Assembly (NCBI RefSeq): GCF_019740355.2
Contig: NZ_CP091819.1
Span: forward strand, 4,092,001-4,156,000
DNA length: 64,000 bases
Reading direction: 5' to 3'
DNA from: Paracrocinitomix mangrovi
Lineage (GTDB): Bacteria; Bacteroidota; Bacteroidia; Flavobacteriales_D; Crocinitomicaceae
Positions 26,154-35,410 of this stretch are shown here, piece after piece; within the stretch, counting starts at the first letter, position 1; each line of letters starts with the position of its first letter. Below the pieces are notes generated by a model that did no database searches, was not told where the DNA came from, and worked only from the letters and a program-made list of their open reading frames with translations. Position numbers and translations under genes: made by a program.

Positions 26154-26929
26154 TGGATATTGTAGTCCTCATAATTGTTGCTTTTGGAGCCAGTTGGTTG
26201 ACTTTTTTCTGTGGATTTGGTCTAGGAACTTTGTTAACACCGGTATTCTACTTCATTTTTAATGATATGGTGCTGGCTATTGCCGGAACAGCAGTTGTCC
26301 ATTTTTTAAATAACATCTTCAAATTTTTGTTGATGAATAAAAGCATCAATTGGAAGATTGCCTTACCATTTGGCCTAGCTGCCATTCCTGCTGCATTTTT
26401 GGGTGCTAAACTCATAGATGTTTTTCAAAATGAAATTCTTTTAACCTACCAATTAGCAAACAAAACATTTGAAATTCAGCTGTTTAATCTTGTATTTGGA
26501 ATTATTCTTATTGGTTTCGCATTGATAGAAATTATTCCAAAATGGAGTCTTGCTTTTTCCAAACAAAGCCTCATTATTGGTGGTTTGATTAGTGGATTTT
26601 TTGGAGGTTTAAGTGGACATCAAGGTGCGTTAAGAACTGCATTTTTAATTAGATATCAGCTAGAGAAGGAAGTTTTTATTGCAACCGGAATCGTTGTTGC
26701 GTTGGCAGTTGATATTTCACGTACAACTACTTATTTTTATGACTACGGTTTTGAAGCAGTGCAACAAGGTTGGCAAATGATACTATTTGCACTTGGTGCA
26801 GCTTTGGCAGGCGCAATTACAGGTAAGTTATTTTTAAAGAAGATTAAAATGCAATTTCTTACAAATGCAGTATCAATAGCAATGATCGTTTTTGGAATTG
26901 CATTAGCTTTAGGTTTTCTCAATAAGTAA
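26153..26929 (+). CDS. TauE/SafE family sulfite/organosulfonate exporter
   Basis: 258 residues with eight hydrophobic helices in two similar halves. Family hallmarks: FCGFGLGTLLTPVFYF in the first helix pair and GGLISGFFGGLSGHQGALRT in the second half, followed by an Asp/Arg-containing helix (ALAVDISRTTTYF). The family exports sulfite, sulfonates or related anions; the substrate is unknown here. It is in an overlapping run with ybaB and the cyclo-ligase gene. Confidence 0.88.
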   Translation: MDIVVLIIVAFGASWLTFFCGFGLGTLLTPVFYFIFNDMVLAIAGTAVVHFLNNIFKFLLMNKSINWKIALPFGLAAIPAAFLGAKLIDVFQNEILLTYQLANKTFEIQLFNLVFGIILIGFALIEIIPKWSLAFSKQSLIIGGLISGFFGGLSGHQGALRTAFLIRYQLEKEVFIATGIVVALAVDISRTTTYFYDYGFEAVQQGWQMILFALGAALAGAITGKLFLKKIKMQFLTNAVSIAMIVFGIALALGFLNK

Positions 26930-27480
26930 TGGATAAAAAAACACTGCGTCAGCAATATATTGAAAAACGTAAACAACTGTCCAATTCAGAAAGGAATGAT
27001 CTATCTGAAAAGATTTTTGAATTGATTAAAGCCAACTTCGAGTTAGAAGGTAAAAAGATCAGTGTTTTTATTCCTATTGAAAGGTTTAACGAAGTCAATA
27101 CTTGGGAATTAATTAATAATGTAAAGGCTGATTATTATTTACCTTTAATGGTAAACGATCAATTAAAACATCTCAAGTACGAATCAATTGCTCAATTAAA
27201 ATTGAATTCTTGGGGCATTTTAGAGCCCACTCACGGAACTGAAATTGAACCCGTTCATTTTGATATTGTGATCGTTCCATTATTAGTAATAGACAGTAAT
27301 GGAAATAGAGTAGGATATGGAAAGGGGTTTTATGATGGCTTTTTGAAAGACTGTTCTCAAAAATGTAAGTTTATTGGTGTAAGTTTTTTTGAACCAATCA
27401 GTCAAATAGATGATGTATTTGAAGCAGATATTCCTTTACATTATTGTGCGACACCAAATAAAATGTATTCGTTTAAATAA
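26929..27480 (+). CDS. 5-formyltetrahydrofolate cyclo-ligase
   Basis: 183 residues. Converts 5-formyl-THF to 5,10-methenyl-THF with ATP. Starts with KKTLRQQYIEKRKQLS (basic ATP-binding arm), and has VIVPLLVIDSNGNRVGYGKG and FYDGFL, the signature GxGxGxYDxFL loop. One-base overlap with the upstream exporter gene. Confidence 0.93.
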   Translation: MDKKTLRQQYIEKRKQLSNSERNDLSEKIFELIKANFELEGKKISVFIPIERFNEVNTWELINNVKADYYLPLMVNDQLKHLKYESIAQLKLNSWGILEPTHGTEIEPVHFDIVIVPLLVIDSNGNRVGYGKGFYDGFLKDCSQKCKFIGVSFFEPISQIDDVFEADIPLHYCATPNKMYSFK

Positions 27481-27562
27481 AATGGATCAATATTTGTAAA
27501 TTAAACAAAGAATATAAATTATTGCGGAATACATAACTGTTGCCGTCACAAATAAATTTGAA

Positions 27563-28282
27563 ATGAAACATCTATTATTTACCCTATCATTAGTACTTGT
27601 AACATCTTTTTCTTTTTCTTCAGAAAGACCGGATCATGAATTGTTTACTAAACTTTTACAAAAGCACGTTTCTGCTGATGGAAAAGTGAATTATAAGGGA
27701 TTCATGGATGATATTGATGCATTTGATGAGTATTTAGTGGAGTTGAGAATGAAAGCACCTGTAAGTGATTGGTCAAGTGCCGAAAAGAAAGCATTCTATC
27801 TCAATGCATATAATGCATACACAATTAAATTCATTATCACTAAATATCCTGTAAAATCACCTAAAGATGTTAAGTTTTCAGGAAAAGAAATGTGGGAATT
27901 TAGAATGGTGCAAATCGGACCTCAAAAGTATTCATTAAACCAGGTAGAAGACAATATTTTACGAAGAATGAATGATCCAAGAATTCATTTCGCTATTAAT
28001 TGTGGAGCACTGTCATGTCCTAAATTGCTTAATGAGGCATATACTGCAGATAAGATCAATTCGCAATTAACAAAAGTTACTAAGGCTTTTATAAAGGATG
28101 AAAAATTCAATGAACTAAAAGCTAAAAAAATTAAAGTATCCAAAATATTCGAATGGTATGCAGAGGATTTTAAGGATGAAGGTGGAGTTATTGGATTTAT
28201 CAATAAGTACGCAGACATTACTGTTGAAACTGATGCTAAAATAGAGTATCTGGAGTATGATTGGACTTTAAATGAGCAGTAG
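27563..28282 (+). CDS. Secreted DUF547 protein
   Basis: 239 residues with signal peptide (LLFTLSLVLVTSFSFSS). The DUF547 core is seen in KKAFYLNAYNAYTIKFI and RIHFAINCGALSCPKL (conserved Asn/Cys residues), giving a papain-like fold in related proteins. It is seven bases from the arsenosugar-type glycosyltransferase gene; DUF547 genes recur next to arsenosugar genes in Bacteroidota, so a linked role is likely but unproven. Confidence 0.85.
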   Translation: MKHLLFTLSLVLVTSFSFSSERPDHELFTKLLQKHVSADGKVNYKGFMDDIDAFDEYLVELRMKAPVSDWSSAEKKAFYLNAYNAYTIKFIITKYPVKSPKDVKFSGKEMWEFRMVQIGPQKYSLNQVEDNILRRMNDPRIHFAINCGALSCPKLLNEAYTADKINSQLTKVTKAFIKDEKFNELKAKKIKVSKIFEWYAEDFKDEGGVIGFINKYADITVETDAKIEYLEYDWTLNEQ

Positions 28283-28288
28283 AATTCA

Positions 28289-28921
28289 ATGACAAACAAA
28301 AATCTTCTTATCGTTTTTGTAAAAAACGTCTTGTTGGGTAAAGTAAAAACCAGATTAGCCGCATCTATTGGAGATTTTGGAGCTTACGAGGTATATAAAG
28401 AGTTGGTGGACATTACAGAAACTGAAACAGCTCGACTTTCAAATTGTGATATACACATTTATTTTTCGGATGTTGTTATAGAATCTAAATGGCCTGAGAA
28501 AGCAAAGTTTGTACAGCAAGGAAATGACCTGGGAGAGAAAATGGAAAATGCATTTGCACATGGTTTTTCATTAGGATATGATAAAGTTGTTGGTGTAGGT
28601 TCAGATTTACCAGACTTGAATGCATCTATCATCTTAGAAGGATTTGACGCACTGGAAACTGCCGATACCGTTTTTGGTCCTTCTGCTGATGGCGGTTATT
28701 ACTTGTTAGGGATGAAAAGATTATACAAGGAGATTTTTAAAGATATTCCTTGGTCAACAGATACCGTATTGTCAGATACTTTAACTGCATTAAGTAAAAC
28801 TGAAAGATCAGTAAATCTGCTTACAGAACTAAATGATATTGACAATATTGAAGATTTAAAATCTTCATCAATCGCATATAAATTCACGAAATATTATGAG
28901 TTATCAAGAAGCAACCAATGA
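28289..28921 (+). CDS. TIGR04282-family glycosyltransferase (arsenosugar-associated)
   Basis: 210 residues. GT-A like fold: LLIVFVKNVLLGKVKTRLAA (nucleotide-binding N-terminus), VGVGSDLPDL (Asp-containing metal/sugar motif) and FGPSADGGYYLLGMK. These are the hallmarks of the TIGR04282 rSAM/ars-associated glycosyltransferases. It overlaps arsM by 26 bases, which strongly suggests a shared pathway. Sugar donor and acceptor are unknown. Confidence 0.88.
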   Translation: MTNKNLLIVFVKNVLLGKVKTRLAASIGDFGAYEVYKELVDITETETARLSNCDIHIYFSDVVIESKWPEKAKFVQQGNDLGEKMENAFAHGFSLGYDKVVGVGSDLPDLNASIILEGFDALETADTVFGPSADGGYYLLGMKRLYKEIFKDIPWSTDTVLSDTLTALSKTERSVNLLTELNDIDNIEDLKSSSIAYKFTKYYELSRSNQ

Positions 28922-29864
28922 GTTGTATAGAAAGGCTGCAATAGATCCGGATGTCGGGTTATGTTGCACAACAAATCCAATTTGGCAATTACCGGGATTA
29001 GATATTCCGTTGATAATGCAAGAAATGAATTATGGATGTGGTAGTACAGTAAATCCAGGTGATTTGGCTAACAATCCAAAAATTCTTTACGTTGGAGCAG
29101 GTGGAGGAATGGAACTTTTACAATTTGCGTATTTCAATAGAAATGAAGGCGGAGTAATAGGTTTGGATATTTTAGATGAAATGCTGGAGGCGTCAAGAAA
29201 AAACTTCGTTGAAGCTGAAAAGTTAAATCCATGGTTTAAATCGTCTTTTGTTGACTTAAGAAAAGGAGATGCTTTGGATTTGCCAGTAGAGGATAATTCA
29301 ATTGATGTAGCCGCTCAAAACTGTGTATTCAATATATTTAAAGCAGATGATTTAAAAAAGGCATTAAGCGAAATGTATCGTGTTTTAAAACCGGGAGGTA
29401 GATTGGTTATGTCTGATCCGGTTTGTGAACAAGAAATGTCAGAAGATTTAAGAAGTGATGACAGATTAAGAGCTGCTTGTTTGTCGGGAGCTATTCCATT
29501 AAAAGATTACATCAAAATGATTACTGATGTAGGATTTGGTACTATTGAAATTAGAGCAAAAAGAGCTTATAGAGTATTATCACCAAGACATTACAATACT
29601 AATGAGTTGATTTATCTTGAATCAGTAGAAGTTTGTGCTATTAAAGATCCCATGCCTTCTGATGGACCATGTGTGTTTACAGGAAAAACTGCAATCTATT
29701 ACGGGGAAGAGGAATTGTTTGATGATGGAAAAGGACATACTTTGTTGCTTAATCAACCATTAGCAGTTTGTGATAAAACTGCCGGAGCTTTAGCATCATT
29801 AGGAAGAGATGATATTTTTATTTCAGAATCTACTTACCATTATGATGGTGGTGGATGCTGTTAA
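28896..29864 (+). CDS. arsM: Arsenite methyltransferase ArsM (arsenosugar type)
   Basis: 322 residues. The SAM-binding site is ILYVGAGGGMELLQFA with GLDILDEML for the ribose acidic residue, then AQNCVFNIF and LKPGGRLVMSDP. Cysteines available for As(III) are in VGLCCTTNP (about residue 22), MNYGCGST (about 48), QNCVF (about 150) and AACLSGA (about 194). The C-terminus ends GGGCC. Methylates arsenite, giving mono- or dimethylarsenicals that feed arsenosugar formation in related clusters. No radical SAM ArsS gene is adjacent. Confidence 0.9.
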   Translation: MSYQEATNELYRKAAIDPDVGLCCTTNPIWQLPGLDIPLIMQEMNYGCGSTVNPGDLANNPKILYVGAGGGMELLQFAYFNRNEGGVIGLDILDEMLEASRKNFVEAEKLNPWFKSSFVDLRKGDALDLPVEDNSIDVAAQNCVFNIFKADDLKKALSEMYRVLKPGGRLVMSDPVCEQEMSEDLRSDDRLRAACLSGAIPLKDYIKMITDVGFGTIEIRAKRAYRVLSPRHYNTNELIYLESVEVCAIKDPMPSDGPCVFTGKTAIYYGEEELFDDGKGHTLLLNQPLAVCDKTAGALASLGRDDIFISESTYHYDGGGCC

Positions 29865-29879
29865 AAAAGCATATTAATA

Positions 29880-29911
29880 AAAAAGCCTGTTAGAATGCTA
29901 ACAGGCTTTTT
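29880..29911. terminator. Bidirectional terminator between arsM and the T9SS protein gene
   Basis: Stem AAAAAGCCTGTTAG (29880-29893) / CTAACAGGCTTTTT (29898-29911), loop AATG. A-tract and T-tract on either side allow function on both strands between convergent genes. Confidence 0.93.
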
Positions 29912-29912
29912 A

Positions 29913-32900
29913 TTATTTCAATACTGTGACATGTCCTCGCTTGACATATTCTTTGTCAGACATTGTTTCTTTAAATTCTATCTGCCATACATAAACACCA
30001 TCTTGAACTAAACCACCATCTCCGTAGTGACCGTTCCAACCATAATCTGCATTGTATGATTCAAATATAATTTCACCCCATCTGTTGAAGATGGTTAAGT
30101 GATAATTGAACTTATCATATCCTGAGTAGAAAATTGGTTTAAAGTTTTGATTAAACTCATCTCCATCAGGTGTGAAAATGTTAGGAACATAGAAAATCAA
30201 AATGTCGTCAATAGTTACAATTTGTCTCATTGTATCCGGACACCATCCATTTTCATCATAAGCAATTAATGTTACCATATACTCTTCAGGAACTTCAGGG
30301 TACTCATGTGTAGGATTTTCTTCAAAAGAGTATCCTGAGTCATCTCCAAAATTCCAGGTATATGAATAAGCGTCTATTGAGTTATTGTTAAAATCAATTA
30401 CAGGGTCCAATACGTTAGTTTCTTGTGGGCTATAGGTAAACAATGCAGTAGGGGTAGGAACCACAGTAATTAAATTACTATAAGTTACCTCACTTGCACA
30501 TCCTGCTGTTGAAACAGTTGATAAAGTCACATCAAACACTCCTGAAGGGAATGAATAATAAACACTTCCACATCCGTTTAAAGAAATACCGTTACTAAAT
30601 GTCCAAACACAATTGCTACTATTTATGTCAGTAGTATTGGTGAATTGTACAGCTAAAGGTTCGCATCCGTATAATGTGTCAGCTGTAAAACTTGGATTCG
30701 GTAAAGGATTTACAGTTATTGTAAATGTTTGTGGTGGACCAACGCAACCATCAGGTGATGTTGCCACAACATCTATTATCGCCAATAAAGGAGAAGTTGT
30801 AGTATTGGCACCGGTAAATGTTCCAATGTCTCCAGTTCCTGAAGTTCCAAAACCGGCATCAACTCCATTGGTAACTGTCCAACTAAAGGTAGAACCTGGA
30901 ATATCTGAAGAGAATGTGTTAACTAACAAGTCATCACCTTCACATACAGTTTGATTTCCTATTGGGTCAACATTCGGGGTAGGAAATAATCCAATTACAG
31001 CTTGACCTGTGATAGGATTTGTACAACCATTTCCGTCTGTAATAGAAACCAAATCATAAGTTCCAACAGCAGCAGATGTAATTACATTAGTAGCTGAAGA
31101 ACCTGTAATGGTTGTTGGAGTTCCATTAAAGTTATAAGTAAAGTCCCATAAAGGTGAACCCGCAGTTGCGTTGATGGTAATGTTTGGTAATGGATCTCCA
31201 TCACAAATATCAGTAGTACCTGATATAGTAGCATCTGGTAAACCGTAAATTGTAATGTCATCTGTTGCAGAAGCTAAAGCACAACCGGGAACATTAATTT
31301 CATTTGTTACGATATATGTACCAGGAGTACTAGCACTCAAATCTACCATTCCGGTATTTGCATTAATTATTAAACCTGCAGTAGAACTAAAAGTACCACC
31401 ACTACCTCCATTGATATAAGTTGGAAGAGGGTCCGCTACATTTGCGCAATAATCTCCTAAAGTAAAGTCTGCTACTGGCGCCGGAGTAATAACTAACTGC
31501 AAAGTAAATGTGTTAGGGCACAATGATCCGGTAGCACCAACTGTTCCATAAGTAATATTATAAGCTCCGATATCACTTGTTGCTAGAGCGACAGCTCCAG
31601 TATTGGCATCTAAATCTAAAGTAGGACCTCCTGAAGCAACAATGTAGGTAAAGTTTCCGTTTTGTAAACCTGTAATATTAATTACTGGATCCGCAGCCGT
31701 TTGACAATATGTCAATCCAGGTGAATATTCAAATGATGCATCATCTAAATCATTTACGGTCAAATTAAATGTTTCTGCTGTTCCTGTACAACTTGAAGTT
31801 GAAGGTGTAACAGTAACTGTACCGGTAATATTTCCTCCGTTTGTCTGACCAGTAAAAGCAGCAATGTTTCCATTTCCACTAGCAGCTAAACCAATAGCTG
31901 TATTGGTATTTGTCCAATCGAAAGTAGTTCCGGCAACTGAACCGGTAAAATTCACTGCGGTAAAGTTAGATCCAACACAAACTGTTTGATCAGCTATTGG
32001 ATTAACATCTGGTACAGGGTTAATCGTTACTGAAACAGTAGATGTCTCAGTACAAGGTCCCGGAGTAGTATAGGTTACATCATATGTTCCAGGTGTTGAG
32101 GTAGAAGGAGTAATATCTCCTGTGGCAGTATTAATACTTAATCCGGCTGGAGTAACACTAAAAGTACCTCCGGTTGTTCCTGTAATATTTGGTGATTGTA
32201 CAGCTGCATCAGCACAATAGTCTGGTGCCGAATATGAGAATCCCGGATCTTCTGTCGGATTAACAGTAAGAAAGAAACTTTCAGCTGTTCCTGTACATGC
32301 TCCGGCAACAGGTGTAACAGTAATATTGGCTACTTCTTGAACAATACCAGCAGTTCCTGCGAACGTGGCGATATTTCCTGTGCCAGATGCACCTAAACCA
32401 ATGTTTGTATTATTGTTTACCCAGTTAAACGTTGTTCCTGCGCTTCCGGTAAAAGTAATTCCGGTGAAATTATCTCCATTACAAACTGTTTGGTCGGCAA
32501 TAGGATCAACAGTTGGTGTGCTTGCAATAGTAATTGTCAAAGTTGAATCGTCAAAACACGCTCCAGGGGTAGTATAAGTAATGTCATATGTTCCCGGTGT
32601 AGAAGTACTTGGTGTTATTTGTCCTGATCCAGCGTTTATTGAAAGTCCGGCCGGAGTAGAGGTAAATGTTCCACCAGGTACACCGGTAATATTTGGCATT
32701 GTGGCAGCTTCAGATGTACACCATGAGGATTGAGGATAATTGAATCCAGGATCTTCTAAAGGAGGAAAAGGACCTCCTGTAACTGTGTATGGACAACCAT
32801 TGGCGTCTGTAATGTCAAATGACCACATGTCACCTCCTTGTAAACCATTTATTGTAATGGTTCCTCCATCAGTTGCAGTATTATTTGCAAATGAAGCTGT

Positions 32901-34802
32901 TGAAGGTTGTAAATTGGTTGCAGTAAAGTTAGATCCATCTATTGCCGGTAACGCTCCTCCAACAGTAATTGTCGCCGTTCCAGCTAAACAGTCTTCTGTA
33001 AAAGAACTGGTAAAATCAGGAAGATATTGAACCGCGTAAGGTGCTCCCATTTCATAACATGGCAAGGAGTTTCCATTAACAAAACTGTAAGTTCCACCAG
33101 ATTGATCATAAAAAGTTAAAGGAACCCAATAAATAATATTATCAGTAAAGGTTCCCGGAGGGAAAGAATTAATCCACGCTAAATCATTAATGTCACTCAT
33201 GTTAGTATTGGAGATTAAACCAATAAAACAAGGATCATCCGGTACATTGTCATTTGGATCAGGTACAGTAGCAACAGTAGGAGGGCAGCTATACATTAAC
33301 CATGATACACCCGGATTATAAACTGGTCCGGGAGGGTTAAACATTTCACCCGGTCCAACCCAGTCACCATTAGAAGTAATATTTATTTGGTCTCCATAAC
33401 ACAGTACATAGTTATTTGAGCTAGAACCAGTCATAGTAGCAGTAAATGTCCCAATATCAGCATAACAAGCACAAGAACCCGGAGCTGTATAGTTAATAGT
33501 ACTAGTACATGAAGGGTTTAACACAAAATAGGCTGTTACTGAACTTGCCGCAGCATCTGAAGGAATTCCGGAAATACTCCAGCTTTGAGGAGAAGTAAAA
33601 GGAGCATTTATGATTGTGTCATAAATTGTGGTACCATTGTCCACTTGAATAACAAGTGTTCCGCTTGAAGGCGGATTTGTAAATTCTACGATACCATCTA
33701 AACCATAAGTGTTATCAACACTTTGACATAATCCAATATTTGCAGTGAAGTTATTGATAAAGCAAGGACACGTTGGAGCTGTATAATTAATAGTTTGAGC
33801 ACACAACATATCAGCAGTAAAATAGGCTGTTATATCACAAGGTGCACCGTTGGGATTTTGTCCGGTAATCGTATAATTGACGGACGTTCCAAAAGGAGCG
33901 TTAAAAACATCTTGATTACCAAAACAATCTTCTACAATTAACTGACCTGTAGACGGAGGATTGGCAAATTGAATAAGCCCTGTAGTACTATAAGTTCCTC
34001 CAGAACAGGCTCCGATATTAGCGGTCATGTTAGTGATTAAACATTGACAATCAACAGTAACAGAGAATTGGGCGATATCTGATCCAGCACATCCACCTGT
34101 AACTTCATATTGAAAGGTATATGTTCCATTTTGCAATCCATTGGCGTTGAAAACACCTGTGGATGTGTTAAATGCACCAGATGCTGGAATAGTTGTTTCA
34201 GTCCAGGTTCCACCGGCATCTCCTGTAACCAAGTTGTCTAAATCAATTGTTCCACCGCACATTACAGTAGAAAAATTGTCAGCTCCTGCTGTAACTGAAT
34301 TAGAACAAGTTCCTTGATCTGCACAGTTAATTACCCATCCGGATGAGCATCCTGTATTTGTTAAGATTACTTGAGAAAAGGGAGTTGATGAACAAACAGT
34401 AACCATTACATTACCATAGTATCCCGAACCACAATTGAACGGTCCAATTACATTTCCATTAACGCCGGCATTTACGACAGATAATGTAAGTGGGCCACCT
34501 GAGTCAGTGGAAATGGTACCATAGTCATCAGTATTAACGGCTCCATAAGAAACTACTAAGCAGTTTACAGGAGGACCTGTTACTGTAGAGACAATTGTTC
34601 CTGAACAAGATGTTCCTGTCCAAGCCGCAGCACCACCGGTAATTGTTCCGGGAACATTTGCACCACAAGCCGCGTTGGGATCTGCATATCCACTAGCAGA
34701 TGAACTACCAGTAGATGTGAAATTTCCACAGTTGTTAGGTGTTTGTGAATATCCAATTGTTATAATGGATATAGATAGAATAGCTAATACGATATTCTTC
34801 AT
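29913..34802 (-). CDS. Giant secreted protein with PKD-like repeats and T9SS type B sorting domain
   Basis: 1629 residues. Signal peptide (NIVLAILSISIITIGYSQ). Two similar units of about 95 residues lie near 255-445 (FTANIGACSGG..., FTANIGLCQSV..., each closing TINYTAP). Then come larger units of about 165 residues beginning near 682, 850 and 1015 (EDPGFNY, EDPGFSY, DDASFEY), two of which carry a PKD-like module (VDPIADQTVC...). Another PKD-like module (VDPIGNQTVC) and two PKD domains follow (the last with YTWNFGDDSG). The final 90 residues (YVPNIFTPDGDEFNQNFKP..., FNRWGEIIFES, VYVWQIEF) are the gliding-motility-associated C-terminal sorting domain. Surface adhesin or matrix role is inferred. 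Confidence 0.93.
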   Translation of the reverse strand: MKNIVLAILSISIITIGYSQTPNNCGNFTSTGSSSASGYADPNAACGANVPGTITGGAAAWTGTSCSGTIVSTVTGPPVNCLVVSYGAVNTDDYGTISTDSGGPLTLSVVNAGVNGNVIGPFNCGSGYYGNVMVTVCSSTPFSQVILTNTGCSSGWVINCADQGTCSNSVTAGADNFSTVMCGGTIDLDNLVTGDAGGTWTETTIPASGAFNTSTGVFNANGLQNGTYTFQYEVTGGCAGSDIAQFSVTVDCQCLITNMTANIGACSGGTYSTTGLIQFANPPSTGQLIVEDCFGNQDVFNAPFGTSVNYTITGQNPNGAPCDITAYFTADMLCAQTINYTAPTCPCFINNFTANIGLCQSVDNTYGLDGIVEFTNPPSSGTLVIQVDNGTTIYDTIINAPFTSPQSWSISGIPSDAAASSVTAYFVLNPSCTSTINYTAPGSCACYADIGTFTATMTGSSSNNYVLCYGDQINITSNGDWVGPGEMFNPPGPVYNPGVSWLMYSCPPTVATVPDPNDNVPDDPCFIGLISNTNMSDINDLAWINSFPPGTFTDNIIYWVPLTFYDQSGGTYSFVNGNSLPCYEMGAPYAVQYLPDFTSSFTEDCLAGTATITVGGALPAIDGSNFTATNLQPSTASFANNTATDGGTITINGLQGGDMWSFDITDANGCPYTVTGGPFPPLEDPGFNYPQSSWCTSEAATMPNITGVPGGTFTSTPAGLSINAGSGQITPSTSTPGTYDITYTTPGACFDDSTLTITIASTPTVDPIADQTVCNGDNFTGITFTGSAGTTFNWVNNNTNIGLGASGTGNIATFAGTAGIVQEVANITVTPVAGACTGTAESFFLTVNPTEDPGFSYSAPDYCADAAVQSPNITGTTGGTFSVTPAGLSINTATGDITPSTSTPGTYDVTYTTPGPCTETSTVSVTINPVPDVNPIADQTVCVGSNFTAVNFTGSVAGTTFDWTNTNTAIGLAASGNGNIAAFTGQTNGGNITGTVTVTPSTSSCTGTAETFNLTVNDLDDASFEYSPGLTYCQTAADPVINITGLQNGNFTYIVASGGPTLDLDANTGAVALATSDIGAYNITYGTVGATGSLCPNTFTLQLVITPAPVADFTLGDYCANVADPLPTYINGGSGGTFSSTAGLIINANTGMVDLSASTPGTYIVTNEINVPGCALASATDDITIYGLPDATISGTTDICDGDPLPNITINATAGSPLWDFTYNFNGTPTTITGSSATNVITSAAVGTYDLVSITDGNGCTNPITGQAVIGLFPTPNVDPIGNQTVCEGDDLLVNTFSSDIPGSTFSWTVTNGVDAGFGTSGTGDIGTFTGANTTTSPLLAIIDVVATSPDGCVGPPQTFTITVNPLPNPSFTADTLYGCEPLAVQFTNTTDINSSNCVWTFSNGISLNGCGSVYYSFPSGVFDVTLSTVSTAGCASEVTYSNLITVVPTPTALFTYSPQETNVLDPVIDFNNNSIDAYSYTWNFGDDSGYSFEENPTHEYPEVPEEYMVTLIAYDENGWCPDTMRQIVTIDDILIFYVPNIFTPDGDEFNQNFKPIFYSGYDKFNYHLTIFNRWGEIIFESYNADYGWNGHYGDGGLVQDGVYVWQIEFKETMSDKEYVKRGHVTVLK

Positions 34803-34886
34803 GGGCGTAGTTTTCAGCAGTGTTTAAAACGCTTGCCTAATTTGATTTTGGTTCAGCACATAGACGAATCATCCCTTGAAGGGTTG

Positions 34887-34924
34887 TTCGTTTTGTGAAA
34901 AAATTATCAATTACGCAAAACGAA
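34887..34924. promoter_or_regulatory. 9-bp inverted repeat between two secreted-protein genes
   Basis: TTCGTTTTG (34887-34895) and CAAAACGAA (34916-34924) are perfect reverse complements separated by 20 bases. They lie 85-122 bases upstream of the giant gene's ATG and just past the PKD mini-gene stop. This could be an operator or part of a promoter; there is no T-tract typical of a terminator. Confidence 0.4.
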
Positions 34925-34942
34925 TGTTAAATATACAGAAAA

Positions 34943-35281
34943 TTATTCCCCGTTATATGAGAATACAACTTCTTTGGTAATTTCTTTTGAACAACCATTT
35001 TGATCTGAAATGGTCAATTTTACTTGATATGTACCTTCATCAAAAGTCATAAATGGATTTTTGTCTGAAGAGGTATTGCCATTTCCAAAATCCCAGGCGA
35101 AAGTTAATGTTTGAGATCCTGTAGGTTGAGAAGCATCAGTAAACTGAATTCCACCTGCAGGAAGTCTATGTTCTGTATTGAAATCCGGTACAATAGTAGC
35201 GCAAGGATCGTTAGAATTGCTTTGACCGAATCCAACTGAAGTTATTAGGGTAAATAAAAATAATAGTAAAGAGGTTTTCAT
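34943..35281 (-). CDS. Small secreted single-PKD protein
   Basis: 112 residues. Signal peptide (SLLLFLFTLITSVGFGQ) followed by one PKD domain: TFAWDFGNGNTSSDKNPFMT, then YQVKLTISDQNGCSKEI. No T9SS sorting domain is present. It lies upstream of the giant PKD protein on the same strand. It may be a truncated or free-standing adhesion module. Confidence 0.85.
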   Translation of the reverse strand: MKTSLLLFLFTLITSVGFGQSNSNDPCATIVPDFNTEHRLPAGGIQFTDASQPTGSQTLTFAWDFGNGNTSSDKNPFMTFDEGTYQVKLTISDQNGCSKEITKEVVFSYNGE

Positions 35282-35364
35282 AAAGTGTTTTTAAATTGAT
35301 GATTAACAGTAGCTAATCGTTATCATTTCAACGTACAATTTATAAAATAGTTGCTAATGGACAA

Positions 35365-35391
35365 TAAAAAAGGCCGGTAAAAACCGACCTT
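35365..35391 (-). terminator. Intrinsic terminator of the Lys/Cys-rich peptide gene
   Basis: On the minus strand AAGGTCGGT (35391-35383) pairs with ACCGGCCTT (35378-35370, one G-T pair) across a TTTT loop and runs into TTTTTT. It follows the stop at 35411 by about 20 bases. Confidence 0.8.
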
Positions 35392-35410
35392 CAATTGAAA
35401 TATTAATTTC

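Noticed and set aside
30613-33030. Several plus-strand frames of 70-113 codons inside the giant gene
   Set aside because: Thr/Pro/Val-rich antisense of repeated PKD-like coding sequence; no independent starts or promoters.
34865-34890. CCCTTGAAGGG hairpin as a terminator
   Set aside because: Stem of five bases and no T-tract on either strand.
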